DNA from: Bradyrhizobium manausense | GTDB taxonomy: Bacteria > Pseudomonadota > Alphaproteobacteria > Rhizobiales > Xanthobacteraceae | DNA: 64,000 bases | Reading direction: 5' to 3' | Assembly: GCF_018129685.1 (NCBI RefSeq) | Contig: NZ_JAFCLG010000017.1 | Coordinates: 62,001 to 126,000 of the forward strand | Shown: positions 42,366 through 50,431 of the stretch, in pieces | Layout of the letters: the number at the start of each line of letters is the position of its first letter | Numbering within the stretch: position 1 is the stretch's first letter | Position numbers and translations under genes: made by a program | The notes under the pieces: model-generated | Seen by the model: only the letters and a program-made list of their open reading frames with translations | Database searches by the model: none | Told to the model about the DNA's origin: nothing

Positions 42366-43103
42366 TCAAGCCGATATCTGCTTCTCCGCGATCGACAGCC
42401 ACTCGGCCTGCGCATTGCGCAGATATTTCGGCGCGCGCCGCATCTGGATCAGCAGCTCGTTGAACACCATGCGCGCCTCGGCGGTGCGGCCGACCGTTTG
42501 CAGCAGCATGCCGTAGCGCACCCGCGCTTCGGCACCGGGGAAGTAGCCTGCGACGGCGTGAAATTCCTCGAGGGCCTCATCGAGGCGGCCGACCTCGGCG
42601 AGCGCGCGGGCATACAAAAGATGCGCGTCGGCGGAATCGAAGTCGGGCCATTGCTTCTGGAGATCGTCGAGCGTTGCCAGCGCATCGGCCGGGCGTTTGG
42701 CCGAAAACTGGGCCTGTGCCTTTCGAAGCGCATAGTTGGGATCGTGCCCCATCGGCAGCTTCAGGATGTGGTCATAATGCTGCTCGGCTTCGCTGTAACG
42801 GCCAATAATCGCGCACTCTTCGGCGAGCGCCGCGCGGTTGGCGATGGTGTCGGTGCCCGCCAGGTGGTCGCACAGCTCGCGGTAGCGCTTCTCCGGATCG
42901 AGCCTGTTGGCGACGCGTTGGCGCGCCTGCCGCGCGCCCGGGCTGGACAACCATTCCGGGACAAGTTCGACGGCGATGTAAGCGAGCGCGCCGACCAGCG
43001 GGACCATCAGGATGATGAAGGCCCAGGGCTGCAGCCGCCCGGTGCGCGAGGCGTGATAGATCAGCGAGATATCGAGCAGCAGTACGACCAAAGCGACGGG
43101 CAT
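42366..43103 (-). CDS. membrane-anchored TPR protein (YbgF/CcmH-like layout)
   Basis: A 245-residue protein. The first about 50 residues form two TM segments (MPVALVVLLLDISLIYHASR and WAFIILMVPLVGALAYIAVE), typical of the phospholipase-D-nuclease-like PLDc_N membrane region. The rest is TPR-like: EECAIIGRYSEAEQHYDHIL, YALRKAQAQFSAKRPADALA, LYARALAEVGRLDEALEEFH and YGMLLQTVGRTAEARMVFNE. It probably scaffolds a membrane complex. The start is the ATG at 43103, which opens the first TM segment. It is convergent with the thioesterase gene (8 bases). Confidence 0.8.
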   Translation of the reverse strand: MPVALVVLLLDISLIYHASRTGRLQPWAFIILMVPLVGALAYIAVELVPEWLSSPGARQARQRVANRLDPEKRYRELCDHLAGTDTIANRAALAEECAIIGRYSEAEQHYDHILKLPMGHDPNYALRKAQAQFSAKRPADALATLDDLQKQWPDFDSADAHLLYARALAEVGRLDEALEEFHAVAGYFPGAEARVRYGMLLQTVGRTAEARMVFNELLIQMRRAPKYLRNAQAEWLSIAEKQISA

Positions 43104-43311
43104 GTGACATCCACGAGCACAGCGGGAGCGCAGGCCTCCTGATATCGCAACTGATGCAATGAGACAACCTTGAGTTGCCCAACCTCCGCAATCAGCGATC
43201 GAGGACCATGCGCCTTGATGGCGACGAGGAGTCAGTCGCCTCGAACGCGATGCAGGTTCACAAGCCCCGCTGCCGCGAGCGCGACGAGCGCACGCTTCAC
43301 CACCGCAGAAA

Positions 43312-44013
43312 TCACGCGGCCTTTTCCAGATGCGCGGTGAGGCCCGCAAACAGGCCGCGGCCGTCGGTGCAGCCCATGATGTCTTCGACGTGGTTTTCGG
43401 GATGCGGCATCATGCCGAGCACGTTGCCCTTGTCGTTGACGAGGCCCGCGATCGAATGCGCAGCGCCGTTGATGTTGTGGCTTTCGTCGACCACGCCATC
43501 AGCCGAACAGTAGCGATAGAGCACGCGCCCCTCGCCTTCGATCCGTTTGATGGTCTCTTCATCCGCTTCGTAATTGCCCTCGCCATGGGCGACCGGCACG
43601 CGGATCACCTGGCCGGCATTGTAGCCGCGGGTGAACGGCGTGTCGGAGCGCTCGACGCGCAGATGAACGTCCTTGCAGATGAATTTCAGCCGCGCATTGC
43701 GCATCAGCACGCCCGGCAAAAGACCGGACTCGCAGAGGATCTGGAAGCCATTGCAGACGCCGAGCACGAGGCCACCCTTCGCCGCATAGTCGCGCACCGC
43801 ATCCATGACCGGCGCCCGCGCCGCAATCGCCCCACAACGCAGATAATCGCCGTAGGAGAAGCCGCCTGGCACCACGACGAGGTCGGTGCCGGCAGGCAAC
43901 GACGTCTCGGCGTGCCACACCATCGCAGGCTCATGGCCCGAGACCAGCCTCAGCGCCCGCGCCATGTCGCGCTCGCGGTTGATGCCGGGGAAGACGAGGA
44001 TGGCGGCTTTCAT
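43312..44013 (-). CDS. purQ: phosphoribosylformylglycinamidine synthase subunit PurQ
   Basis: Glutaminase subunit of FGAM synthase. Class I GATase triad: nucleophile Cys in LGVCNGFQIL, then His and Glu in MMPHPENHVED. VVPGGFSYGDYLRCGAIAAR forms the oxyanion region. At 233 residues it has normal length. The gene overlaps purS by one base, so the two are translationally coupled, and both serve PurL encoded downstream. Confidence 0.97.
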   Translation of the reverse strand: MKAAILVFPGINRERDMARALRLVSGHEPAMVWHAETSLPAGTDLVVVPGGFSYGDYLRCGAIAARAPVMDAVRDYAAKGGLVLGVCNGFQILCESGLLPGVLMRNARLKFICKDVHLRVERSDTPFTRGYNAGQVIRVPVAHGEGNYEADEETIKRIEGEGRVLYRYCSADGVVDESHNINGAAHSIAGLVNDKGNVLGMMPHPENHVEDIMGCTDGRGLFAGLTAHLEKAA

Positions 44014-44252
44014 CAGAGCAGCTCGACCCGATAGTTCTCGATCACGGTATTCGCGAGCAGCTTGTCGGCAGCATCCTTCAGCGCGGCTTCCGCCTTGGCC
44101 TTGTCGGCGCCGGCCAGCTCGATGTCGAACACCTTGCCCTGACGCACGCTGGCAACGCCATCGACGCCGAGCGACTTCAGCGCGCCTTCGATGGCCTTGC
44201 CTTGCGGATCGAGGATACCCGCCTTCAGGGTAACGGTCACACGTGCCTTCAC
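44013..44252 (-). CDS. purS: phosphoribosylformylglycinamidine synthase subunit PurS
   Basis: A 79-residue linker subunit that bridges PurL and PurQ and helps ammonia transfer. Signature: KARVTVTLKAGILDPQGKAI, EGALKSLGVDGVASVRQGKV and FDIELAG. The stop codon overlaps the purQ start by one base; purC lies 13 bases upstream. The operon order is purC-purS-purQ. Confidence 0.97.
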   Translation of the reverse strand: MKARVTVTLKAGILDPQGKAIEGALKSLGVDGVASVRQGKVFDIELAGADKAKAEAALKDAADKLLANTVIENYRVELL

Positions 44253-44265
44253 GTCCAGATCCCTC

Positions 44266-45033
44266 TTAGCTCTTCACCAGCACCGGGCCAGTGCCCTGCG
44301 GACGCTCGTTCTCCATGAGGATGCCGAGGCGTTTTGCAACTTCCGTGTAAGCCTCGAGCAGGCCACCGAGGTCACGACGGAAACGATCCTTGTCGAGCTT
44401 CTCGTTCGACTTGATATCCCACAGCCGGCACGAATCGGGCGAGATCTCGTCGGCGACGATGATGCGCATCATCTCGTTCTCGAACAGCCGGCCGCACTCC
44501 ATCTTGAAGTCGACGAGGCGGATGCCGATGCCGAGGAAGAGGCCGGTGAGGAAGTCGTTGACGCGAATGGCAAGCGCCATGATGTCGTCGATCTCCTGGG
44601 GCGTGGCCCAGCCGAACGCGGTGATGTGCTCTTCGGACACCATGGGGTCGTTGAGCTGGTCGTTCTTGTAGTAGAATTCGATGATCGAACGGGGCAGCTG
44701 GGTGCCCTCCTCGATGCCGAGGCGCTGCGACAGCGAGCCGGCGGCAACGTTCCGCACCACCACCTCGAGCGGCACGATCTCGACCTCGCGAATCAACTGC
44801 TCGCGCATGTTGAGGCGGCGGATGAAGTGGGTCGGCACCCCGATGTCGTTGAGGTGCTGAAACAGGTACTCCGAGATCCGGTTGTTGAGGACGCCCTTGC
44901 CCTCGATCACCTGATGCTTTTTGGCATTGAACGCGGTGGCATCGTCCTTGAAGTGCTGGATCAAGGTACCGGGTTCCGGACCTTCGTACAGAACCTTTGC
45001 CTTGCCTTCATAAATGCGACGCCGACGGCTCAT
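44266..45033 (-). CDS. purC: SAICAR synthase PurC
   Basis: Joins CAIR and aspartate with ATP to form SAICAR. Family motifs: RRRIYEGKAKVLYEGPEPGT, IPLEVVVRN-type VEIVPLEVVVRNVAAGS, MVSEEHITAFGW, LVDFKMECGRL and DEISPDSCRLWD. The start at 45033 (MSRRRRIYEGKAK) matches the length of other alphaproteobacterial PurC proteins (about 255 residues). An in-frame ATG at 45063 has a GGAG 12 bases upstream and would add ten residues, so it cannot be excluded. Confidence 0.96.
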   Translation of the reverse strand: MSRRRRIYEGKAKVLYEGPEPGTLIQHFKDDATAFNAKKHQVIEGKGVLNNRISEYLFQHLNDIGVPTHFIRRLNMREQLIREVEIVPLEVVVRNVAAGSLSQRLGIEEGTQLPRSIIEFYYKNDQLNDPMVSEEHITAFGWATPQEIDDIMALAIRVNDFLTGLFLGIGIRLVDFKMECGRLFENEMMRIIVADEISPDSCRLWDIKSNEKLDKDRFRRDLGGLLEAYTEVAKRLGILMENERPQGTGPVLVKS

Positions 45034-45369
45034 TGGGATGTACCGTGTTTTGTTGAAATCCATGTATTTGGTGTGCTCCGGTTACCAGGTTACGACCCAC
45101 AGCGGAGCTGCCGTGAACGGTCCGGAACCGATCTGAACCCAAGGAACGTCAAAGGAAACTCCGAGGAAACAGAACGGGAACCAAGCCTTCAGGCAACCTA
45201 TCCGATTGGTTGTCCGAGCACAATCGATCCGGCCCGTCCGACGCTGACTTATACCGCCTTGCCTGCGGCCTTACGGCTCGTTGTTTCGCCCGTCGTGCCC
45301 TCTATCTAGGCATGGACGGGGGTCCTCGCAACGAGGGCCGCACGTCCGGTCAGCCCCAGGGGGAGACGC
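45034..45369. other. divergent intergenic region between purC and the zeta-subunit gene
   Basis: This holds the promoters of the purC-S-Q operon (leftward) and of the zeta-subunit gene (rightward). I see no coding sequence. A weak sigma-70-like pair for the rightward gene is TTGTTT with ATCTAG 17 bases on, ending near 45307. No clear operator palindrome stands out. Confidence 0.4.
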
Positions 45370-45693
45370 ATGAGCGAATTCGACAAGCGTGAAGAAGGCT
45401 TTGAGAAGAAGTTTGCCCTCGACGAGGAGCAGAAGTTCAAGGCTGAAGCCCGCCGCGACCGGCTGCTGGGCTTGTGGGCGGCCGAAAAGCTCGGAATGTC
45501 GGGCGAAGCCGCCGCCGCCTATGCCAAGGAGGTGGTCGCGGCCGATTTCGGGGAGGCCGGCGAGGGCGGCGCCTTGCGCAAGGTCATGGGCGATTTCGCC
45601 GCCAAGAACGTCGCCGTCACCGAACAGGCGATTCGGGGCAAGATGAGCGAACTGATGGCGGTCGCCGCCGCCGAGGTGAAGGCCGGAAAGTAA
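45370..45693 (+). CDS. F1-ATPase zeta inhibitor subunit (DUF1476)
   Basis: A 107-residue protein matching DUF1476, identified in Paracoccus as the zeta subunit that blocks ATP hydrolysis by F1-ATPase in alphaproteobacteria. The N-terminal inhibitory segment FDKREEGFEKKFALDEEQKF is conserved, followed by the helical bundle KAEARRDRLLGLWAAEKLGM and so on. GGGGGAG precedes the ATG. It is not beside an atp operon; in rhizobia this gene commonly sits near pur genes, as here. Confidence 0.95.
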   Translation: MSEFDKREEGFEKKFALDEEQKFKAEARRDRLLGLWAAEKLGMSGEAAAAYAKEVVAADFGEAGEGGALRKVMGDFAAKNVAVTEQAIRGKMSELMAVAAAEVKAGK

Positions 45694-45777
45694 GCTTAAC
45701 ATCGAGCGGCGGACGGCCACGGCAGGCCCGGCGCGGCCCGCCCTCTCGGGCTTGCAGCCGGCCCCGCGCAATGCCAA

Positions 45778-47217
45778 ATGGGCGGCATGTCACAGGATCA
45801 CATCTCGAACGTCCTCGCCCAGCGCTATGCCTCGCCCGCCATGCGCGCGATCTGGAGCGGCGAAGGCAAGGTCCGCCTCGAACGTGACTACTGGATCGCC
45901 GTGCTGAAAGGCCAGCGCGATCTCGGTATTCCCGTGCCCGATGGCGTGATCGAGGCTTACGAGCGCGTCAAGGATCAGGTCGACCTCGACTCCATCATGC
46001 GCCGCGAGCGCATCACCCGCCACGACGTCAAGGCGCGGATCGAGGAGTTCTGCGAGCTCGCCGGTCACGAACACCTGCACAAGGGCATGACCAGCCGCGA
46101 CCTCACCGAGAACGTCGAGCAGCTGCAGGTCTATCGCGGGCTGCAGCTGATCGAGACCAAGAGCATCGCCGCGCTGATCCGCTTTGCCAGGCACGCCAGG
46201 CAATTGCGCGACATGCCGTTCACGGCGCGCACGCACAACGTCGCCGCGCAGGTCACGACGCTCGGCAAGCGCATCGCCATGTTCGGCGAAGAGATGCTGG
46301 TCGGGCATCAGAGCCTCGTCAATGTGCTCGATACTTATCCGGCGCGCGGCCTGAAGGGCGCGGTCGGCACGCGGCTCGACCAGATCACGCTGTTCAACGG
46401 CGATGCCGGCAAGGCGCGCGCGCTCGAACAGCAAATTCTCAAGCACCTCGGCCTGCCCAGGAGCTTCGATGCGGTCGGCCAAGTCTATCCGCGCAGCCTC
46501 GATTTCCGCGCGGTCAGCGTGCTGACCGAGCTTGCCAGCGGTCCCGGCAATTTCGCCAAGACACTTCGCCTCATGGCGGGCCACGAGCTCGCCAGCGAAG
46601 GCTTTGCCAAGGGCCAGGTCGGCTCGTCCGCGATGCCGCACAAGATGAACAGCCGCTCCTGCGAGCGCATCAACGGCCTGCATGTCGTCTTGAAGGGTTA
46701 TCTCGCAATGGCTGCGGGCCTTGCCGGCGATCAATGGAACGAGGGCGACGTCTCCTGCTCCGTCGTTCGCCGCGTCATGCTGCCCGATGCCTTCCTCGCC
46801 ATGGACGGCCTGCTCGAGACGCTGCTCTCGGTGCTCGACCAGATGGAGATCTTCGACGCGGTCGTCGCGACTGAGCTGGGCCGCTACCTGCCGTTCCTGC
46901 TGACCACGACGGTCATGATGGAGGCGGTGAAGAAGGGCGCGGGCCGCGAAGGCGCGCATGAGGCGATCAAGGAGCATGCGGTCGCAGCCATCAGAGACCT
47001 GCGCACCGGCAAGATCGTGCAGAATGATTTGCTGAAGCGTCTCGCCGCCGACCAGCGCCTCGGCCTCGGCGAAGCCGAGCTCGCCCAAGTGCTCGATCAC
47101 GGCCGCGCCAATTCCGGCGACGCCGGAGCTCAGGTCGATTACTTCGCCGAGCAGGTCGACGCGCTGGCGAAGGCGAAGCCCGAGGCGGCCAAATACAAGC
47201 CGGGCGCGATTCTCTGA
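45778..47217 (+). CDS. purB: adenylosuccinate lyase, actinobacterial-like form
   Basis: Cleaves SAICAR to AICAR and adenylosuccinate to AMP. Fumarase-superfamily signatures are HKGMTSRDLTENVEQLQ, ARTHNVAAQVTTLGKR and the loop GSSAMPHKMNSRSCERINGL. At 479 residues, with NVLAQRYASPAMRAIWSGEG at the front and a C-terminal PGAIL, it resembles the actinobacterial PurB form by recall, not the 435-residue form that starts MIPRYTRPEM and is usual in rhizobia. ATGs at 45778 and 45787 are both possible starts; neither has a strong ribosome site. It closes the local purine gene set. Confidence 0.93.
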   Translation: MGGMSQDHISNVLAQRYASPAMRAIWSGEGKVRLERDYWIAVLKGQRDLGIPVPDGVIEAYERVKDQVDLDSIMRRERITRHDVKARIEEFCELAGHEHLHKGMTSRDLTENVEQLQVYRGLQLIETKSIAALIRFARHARQLRDMPFTARTHNVAAQVTTLGKRIAMFGEEMLVGHQSLVNVLDTYPARGLKGAVGTRLDQITLFNGDAGKARALEQQILKHLGLPRSFDAVGQVYPRSLDFRAVSVLTELASGPGNFAKTLRLMAGHELASEGFAKGQVGSSAMPHKMNSRSCERINGLHVVLKGYLAMAAGLAGDQWNEGDVSCSVVRRVMLPDAFLAMDGLLETLLSVLDQMEIFDAVVATELGRYLPFLLTTTVMMEAVKKGAGREGAHEAIKEHAVAAIRDLRTGKIVQNDLLKRLAADQRLGLGEAELAQVLDHGRANSGDAGAQVDYFAEQVDALAKAKPEAAKYKPGAIL

Positions 47218-47227
47218 TAGGTCTCGC

Positions 47228-47342
47228 CGTCATTGCGAGGAGCCCGCGACAAGATTGCGGAGCAATTTTGCGCTGGCGACGAAGCAATCCAGACTGCCGC
47301 GGCGGAAAGATTCTGGATTGCTTCGCTTCGCTCGCAATGACG
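47228..47342. repeat. palindromic intergenic repeat
   Basis: A 115-base element made of nested inverted repeats: outer arms CGTCATTGCGAG (47228-47239) and CTCGCAATGACG (47331-47342), and inner arms GAAGCAATCCAG (47281-47292) and CTGGATTGCTTC (47313-47324), all perfect 12-mers. I recall this type as a common scattered repeat of Bradyrhizobium and Rhodopseudomonas. It sits between the convergent purB and cyanase genes and could form a long hairpin on either transcript. Confidence 0.88.
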
Positions 47343-47350
47343 AAAGGGCC

Positions 47351-47839
47351 TCACCCCTCCTTGAAACCGTATTCCGGCACGTTGCCGCTGGCGCCGTAAT
47401 ATTTGTACGGCAGGAATTTGCCTGACATGGTGATCTTGACGCGATCGCCCTTCGGGTTGGCGACGCGTTCGATTCCCATGTCGAAATCGATCGCCGACAT
47501 GATGCCGTCGCCGAATTCTTCCTCGATCAGCGCTTTCCAGGCCGGTCCGTTCACCATCACCATCTCGTAGAAGCGGTAGATCAGGGGATCGGTCGGCGGC
47601 ATCGGCGTGCCGGTGCCACGCATCGGCACCTCGTTGAGCATCGCGGTCTCGGTCTTCGACAGGCCGAACAACTCGCCGGCATTTGCGGCCTGCGGTTTTG
47701 TCAGCTTCATCTGGCCCAGGATCGCGCCAACGATCAGAACCTCTGAATAGCCACCGATTTTTTCGCAGATGTGTTTCCAGCTCCAGCCCTTCTCGCGCTT
47801 GATGTCGAGCAGCTTTTCGGTGAGGTCTTCGCGTTTCAT
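47351..47839 (-). CDS. cynS: cyanate hydratase (cyanase)
   Basis: Breaks down cyanate with bicarbonate to ammonia and CO2. A 162-residue protein with the N-terminal helix-turn-helix-like domain (KEDLTEKLLDI, GYSEVLIVGAILGQMKL) and the C-terminal catalytic region LIYRFYEMVMVNGPAWKAL to EEFGDGIMSAIDFDM. The catalytic Arg89, Glu92 and Ser115 are all present. The start at 47839 has AGGGAG upstream. No cynT carbonic anhydrase or cynX transporter is beside it. Confidence 0.95.
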   Translation of the reverse strand: MKREDLTEKLLDIKREKGWSWKHICEKIGGYSEVLIVGAILGQMKLTKPQAANAGELFGLSKTETAMLNEVPMRGTGTPMPPTDPLIYRFYEMVMVNGPAWKALIEEEFGDGIMSAIDFDMGIERVANPKGDRVKITMSGKFLPYKYYGASGNVPEYGFKEG

Positions 47840-47915
47840 GTCAGGGTCTCCCTTGGCAAGGCAATGTGATGGGCCTGCCACTTTGGGAGGCACAAAACGT
47901 GCCAATAAATGAGGC

Positions 47916-49460
47916 TTATGGCTTCAGACGCTCCGCAAATTGTTTGATCGCCTCCAGGACCGGCCGCTGATCACCGGCAAAGAACCAATGATCATGGCCG
48001 TCGAGTTCAACGAACTTGGCGCCAGCGATCCGGCTCGCAACGTCGCGGCCGGCCGCGATGCGCACGGCCTTGTCGTCGCGCCGGTGCAGCACCAGGGTCG
48101 GCACGGTGATCTGCGGCAACAGGGCTCGCACGTCTGCGTCGCGAAACGCTTCCAGCACGGCCGAGATGCCGCCCGGACTGGAGGCTGCGCGGAGCAGCCC
48201 GGCCCACCAGGCGCGGGCTTGCGGATCATCGGCAAGGCTCGGCGCAAAGGCTTCGATCCCGACCGGGCCGCCCCATTGCGTGACGAGATGCTTGCTCCAG
48301 GCATCATACTGGCTGGCGCGCAGCGCATGCGGATAGTCCTCCGCCCAGCACCCCTTGGCCAGCGCGCCAAACAGAATGAGCCCGGCGACACGACCGGGCT
48401 GATCGACCGCAAACTTGACGCAGGCAGGCCCGCATTCCGAGGCGCCGAACAGCACGACGTGGCGCGACTGCGCAGCTCTCAGCACCGTGCCGATATCCTG
48501 CGCGGTGACGTCGATGTTCGGGGCCGAGCCGACCCGGTCGGACAGTCCGATACCGCGGCGATCGAACACGATCAGGCGCCCGAGCTTCATCAATGCCGCC
48601 AGGAACGTCCGGCTCGCGGGATGCTCCCAGACGCGCTCCACGTGCGAGACGAAGCCGGGCATGACCAGGATATCCAATGGACCGCTGCCATAGGTCTGAT
48701 ACGCCAGATGCACGCCGGCGCCTTTGACGTAGCGCGTGGTCGGCACTGCCTGCGGCGCCAGAGCGGGGTTCATCAGCGCCTCGGTCTCGGCTTCCGGTGT
48801 GACGCCAAGCTCGTCGCGCAGGCGCTGCGTCAACGCCGCATGATGCCGCTCGGCCGTGCTGCGATCACCTGACAGCAGCAGGCTGCGGATCAGATGCCGG
48901 CCATACACCTCGCTGAGCGGATCGAGCTCGACCAGACGCCCCGCATGCACGGTCGCCGCGAAATGGTCGCCGGCGGCATTCTTGTCCTGCACGAGGCGCT
49001 CGAGTGCGTGCACGAGCCGTCCCCGGAGCGCTTCGCGGCGAAAGAACGCCCAATCGTCGAACTCAGGGGAGTCCTCCGGCGAGAAGCCGGCGAGGAAGTC
49101 GGCCCGATAAATCTGACTGGCCTCTTCAAACGCGCCGCGGTCGCACGCGCCGTCGAACTGATGCGAGTCGACCGAGAGCCCGACCGCGGGCGACCAGCGC
49201 ACGCTGGTGCGGTCGGTCTCGAACACCGGCTCGCCGAGCGCGAGTTCGACGCGGTGCAGCAGGCGGCGCAAGCGTGCGAGGCCCGTTTCGCGGTCGGCCT
49301 CGGGCCACAGCCGCGTGGCGATCACGTCCCGCGCAACGGCACCCCGGGCGTCCGCGAGAAAGACCAGCAGCGCAAGCCCCTTGCGCAAGGCGAGCTTGAT
49401 CGGGCGGCCGTCGGCATGGACCTCGGGGAACCCGAACGTCCCCAGCGAGAAAGCCGTCAT
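47916..49460 (-). CDS. BTAD-domain protein fused to an alpha/beta hydrolase
   Basis: A 514-residue fusion. Residues about 5-90 look like the winged-helix Trans_reg_C domain of SARP-type activators, and about 95-230 the bacterial transcriptional activation (BTAD) TPR-like domain (GRHLIRSLLLSGDRSTAERH). Residues about 245-514 are an alpha/beta hydrolase: nucleophile Ser341 in LFGASECGPA, acid Asp462/463 in LVLHRRDDKAV, His in ELDGHDHWFF. The nucleophile elbow reads GASEC, with Cys where Gly is usual. This pairing resembles adenylate-cyclase/hydrolase fusions in rhizobia. The function is unknown. Confidence 0.85.
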   Translation of the reverse strand: MTAFSLGTFGFPEVHADGRPIKLALRKGLALLVFLADARGAVARDVIATRLWPEADRETGLARLRRLLHRVELALGEPVFETDRTSVRWSPAVGLSVDSHQFDGACDRGAFEEASQIYRADFLAGFSPEDSPEFDDWAFFRREALRGRLVHALERLVQDKNAAGDHFAATVHAGRLVELDPLSEVYGRHLIRSLLLSGDRSTAERHHAALTQRLRDELGVTPEAETEALMNPALAPQAVPTTRYVKGAGVHLAYQTYGSGPLDILVMPGFVSHVERVWEHPASRTFLAALMKLGRLIVFDRRGIGLSDRVGSAPNIDVTAQDIGTVLRAAQSRHVVLFGASECGPACVKFAVDQPGRVAGLILFGALAKGCWAEDYPHALRASQYDAWSKHLVTQWGGPVGIEAFAPSLADDPQARAWWAGLLRAASSPGGISAVLEAFRDADVRALLPQITVPTLVLHRRDDKAVRIAAGRDVASRIAGAKFVELDGHDHWFFAGDQRPVLEAIKQFAERLKP

Positions 49461-49596
49461 GAAGTCCTTCCTCCGCTCAGGGGACGCACAGGGGACGGTC
49501 GCGCGGTAGCCATCGGAGCAGACCGAGCCTGCTCGCCAGCGAGCGATTCAGGCTTCCGCATGCGGCACCGCCGTATCAGGCACAACAGGAGAAACC

Positions 49597-50349
49597 ATGG
49601 TCTTGCGCCTTCTGATCCTGCTCTACGCCCTCGTGAGCTACGCCTTGTTCACGATCTCATTTCTCTATGCGCTCGGTTTCGTCGGCAATTATGTCGTGCC
49701 GAAGTCGATCGACATCGGCAACGCGTCGAATTTGATCGAAGCCATCGTCGTTGACCTGCTGTTGATGAGCCTGTTCGCGATCCAGCATAGTGTCATGGCG
49801 CGACCCGCATTCAAACGCTGGTCGGCTAAATTCCTCGCCGCGGCATGCCAGCGTAGCACCTACGTGCTGCTCTCCAGCCTGATCCTCCTCCTGGTGTTCT
49901 GGCAGTGGCGCCCGATCCCGACTGTGATCTGGCAGACGGACGGGCTTGCCGCCTGGCTGCTCATCACATTGCATTGGCTGGGCTGGCTGATCGCATTCGC
50001 CTCGACGCACATGATCGATCATTTCGATCTGTTCGGCGTGCGCCAGGCGTTGGTCGCGTGGCGCGGGGCCGAGATGCCCAGTCAATCGTTCCGGACACCG
50101 CTGCTTTACAAGATCGTGCGGCATCCGCTGATGCTGGGCTTCCTGCTCGCGTTCTGGGCCACGCCCGTAATGACCGCCGGCCATCTGCTGTTCGCGCTCG
50201 CGAACACCGCCTACATCCTGGTCGCGCTGCAGTTCGAGGAGCGCGATCTGATCGCCGAGTTCGGCGCGACTTATCAGGACTATCGGCGGCGCGTTCCCAT
50301 GCTGCTGCCGCGCCTGTTCGCGCGTCGCCAGACGGAAGCGCGACGATGA
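49597..50349 (+). CDS. NnrU/MddA-like membrane methyltransferase
   Basis: A 250-residue integral membrane protein with six or more TM helices of the NnrU/isoprenylcysteine methyltransferase-like group. C-terminal segments LLYKIVRHPLMLGFLLAFWA and LQFEERDLIAEFGATYQDYR are the SAM-binding signature of this family. MddA, which methylates methanethiol to dimethyl sulfide in Pseudomonas and Bradyrhizobium, has this layout and length. An AGGAGA site precedes the ATG. The exact substrate is an inference; NnrU-type functions are possible. Confidence 0.75.
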   Translation: MVLRLLILLYALVSYALFTISFLYALGFVGNYVVPKSIDIGNASNLIEAIVVDLLLMSLFAIQHSVMARPAFKRWSAKFLAAACQRSTYVLLSSLILLLVFWQWRPIPTVIWQTDGLAAWLLITLHWLGWLIAFASTHMIDHFDLFGVRQALVAWRGAEMPSQSFRTPLLYKIVRHPLMLGFLLAFWATPVMTAGHLLFALANTAYILVALQFEERDLIAEFGATYQDYRRRVPMLLPRLFARRQTEARR

Positions 50350-50431
50350 CGCGACGCGCAGCTCTGGCGCTAGGCGCACGGGTCGATTGGGCGAATTCGC
50401 AATCCACCGCCCCAAGTCGTGGATCGCAAGA

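Noticed and set aside
45790..47100. 436-residue minus-strand frame opposite purB
   Set aside because: Shadow of purB; no family motifs.
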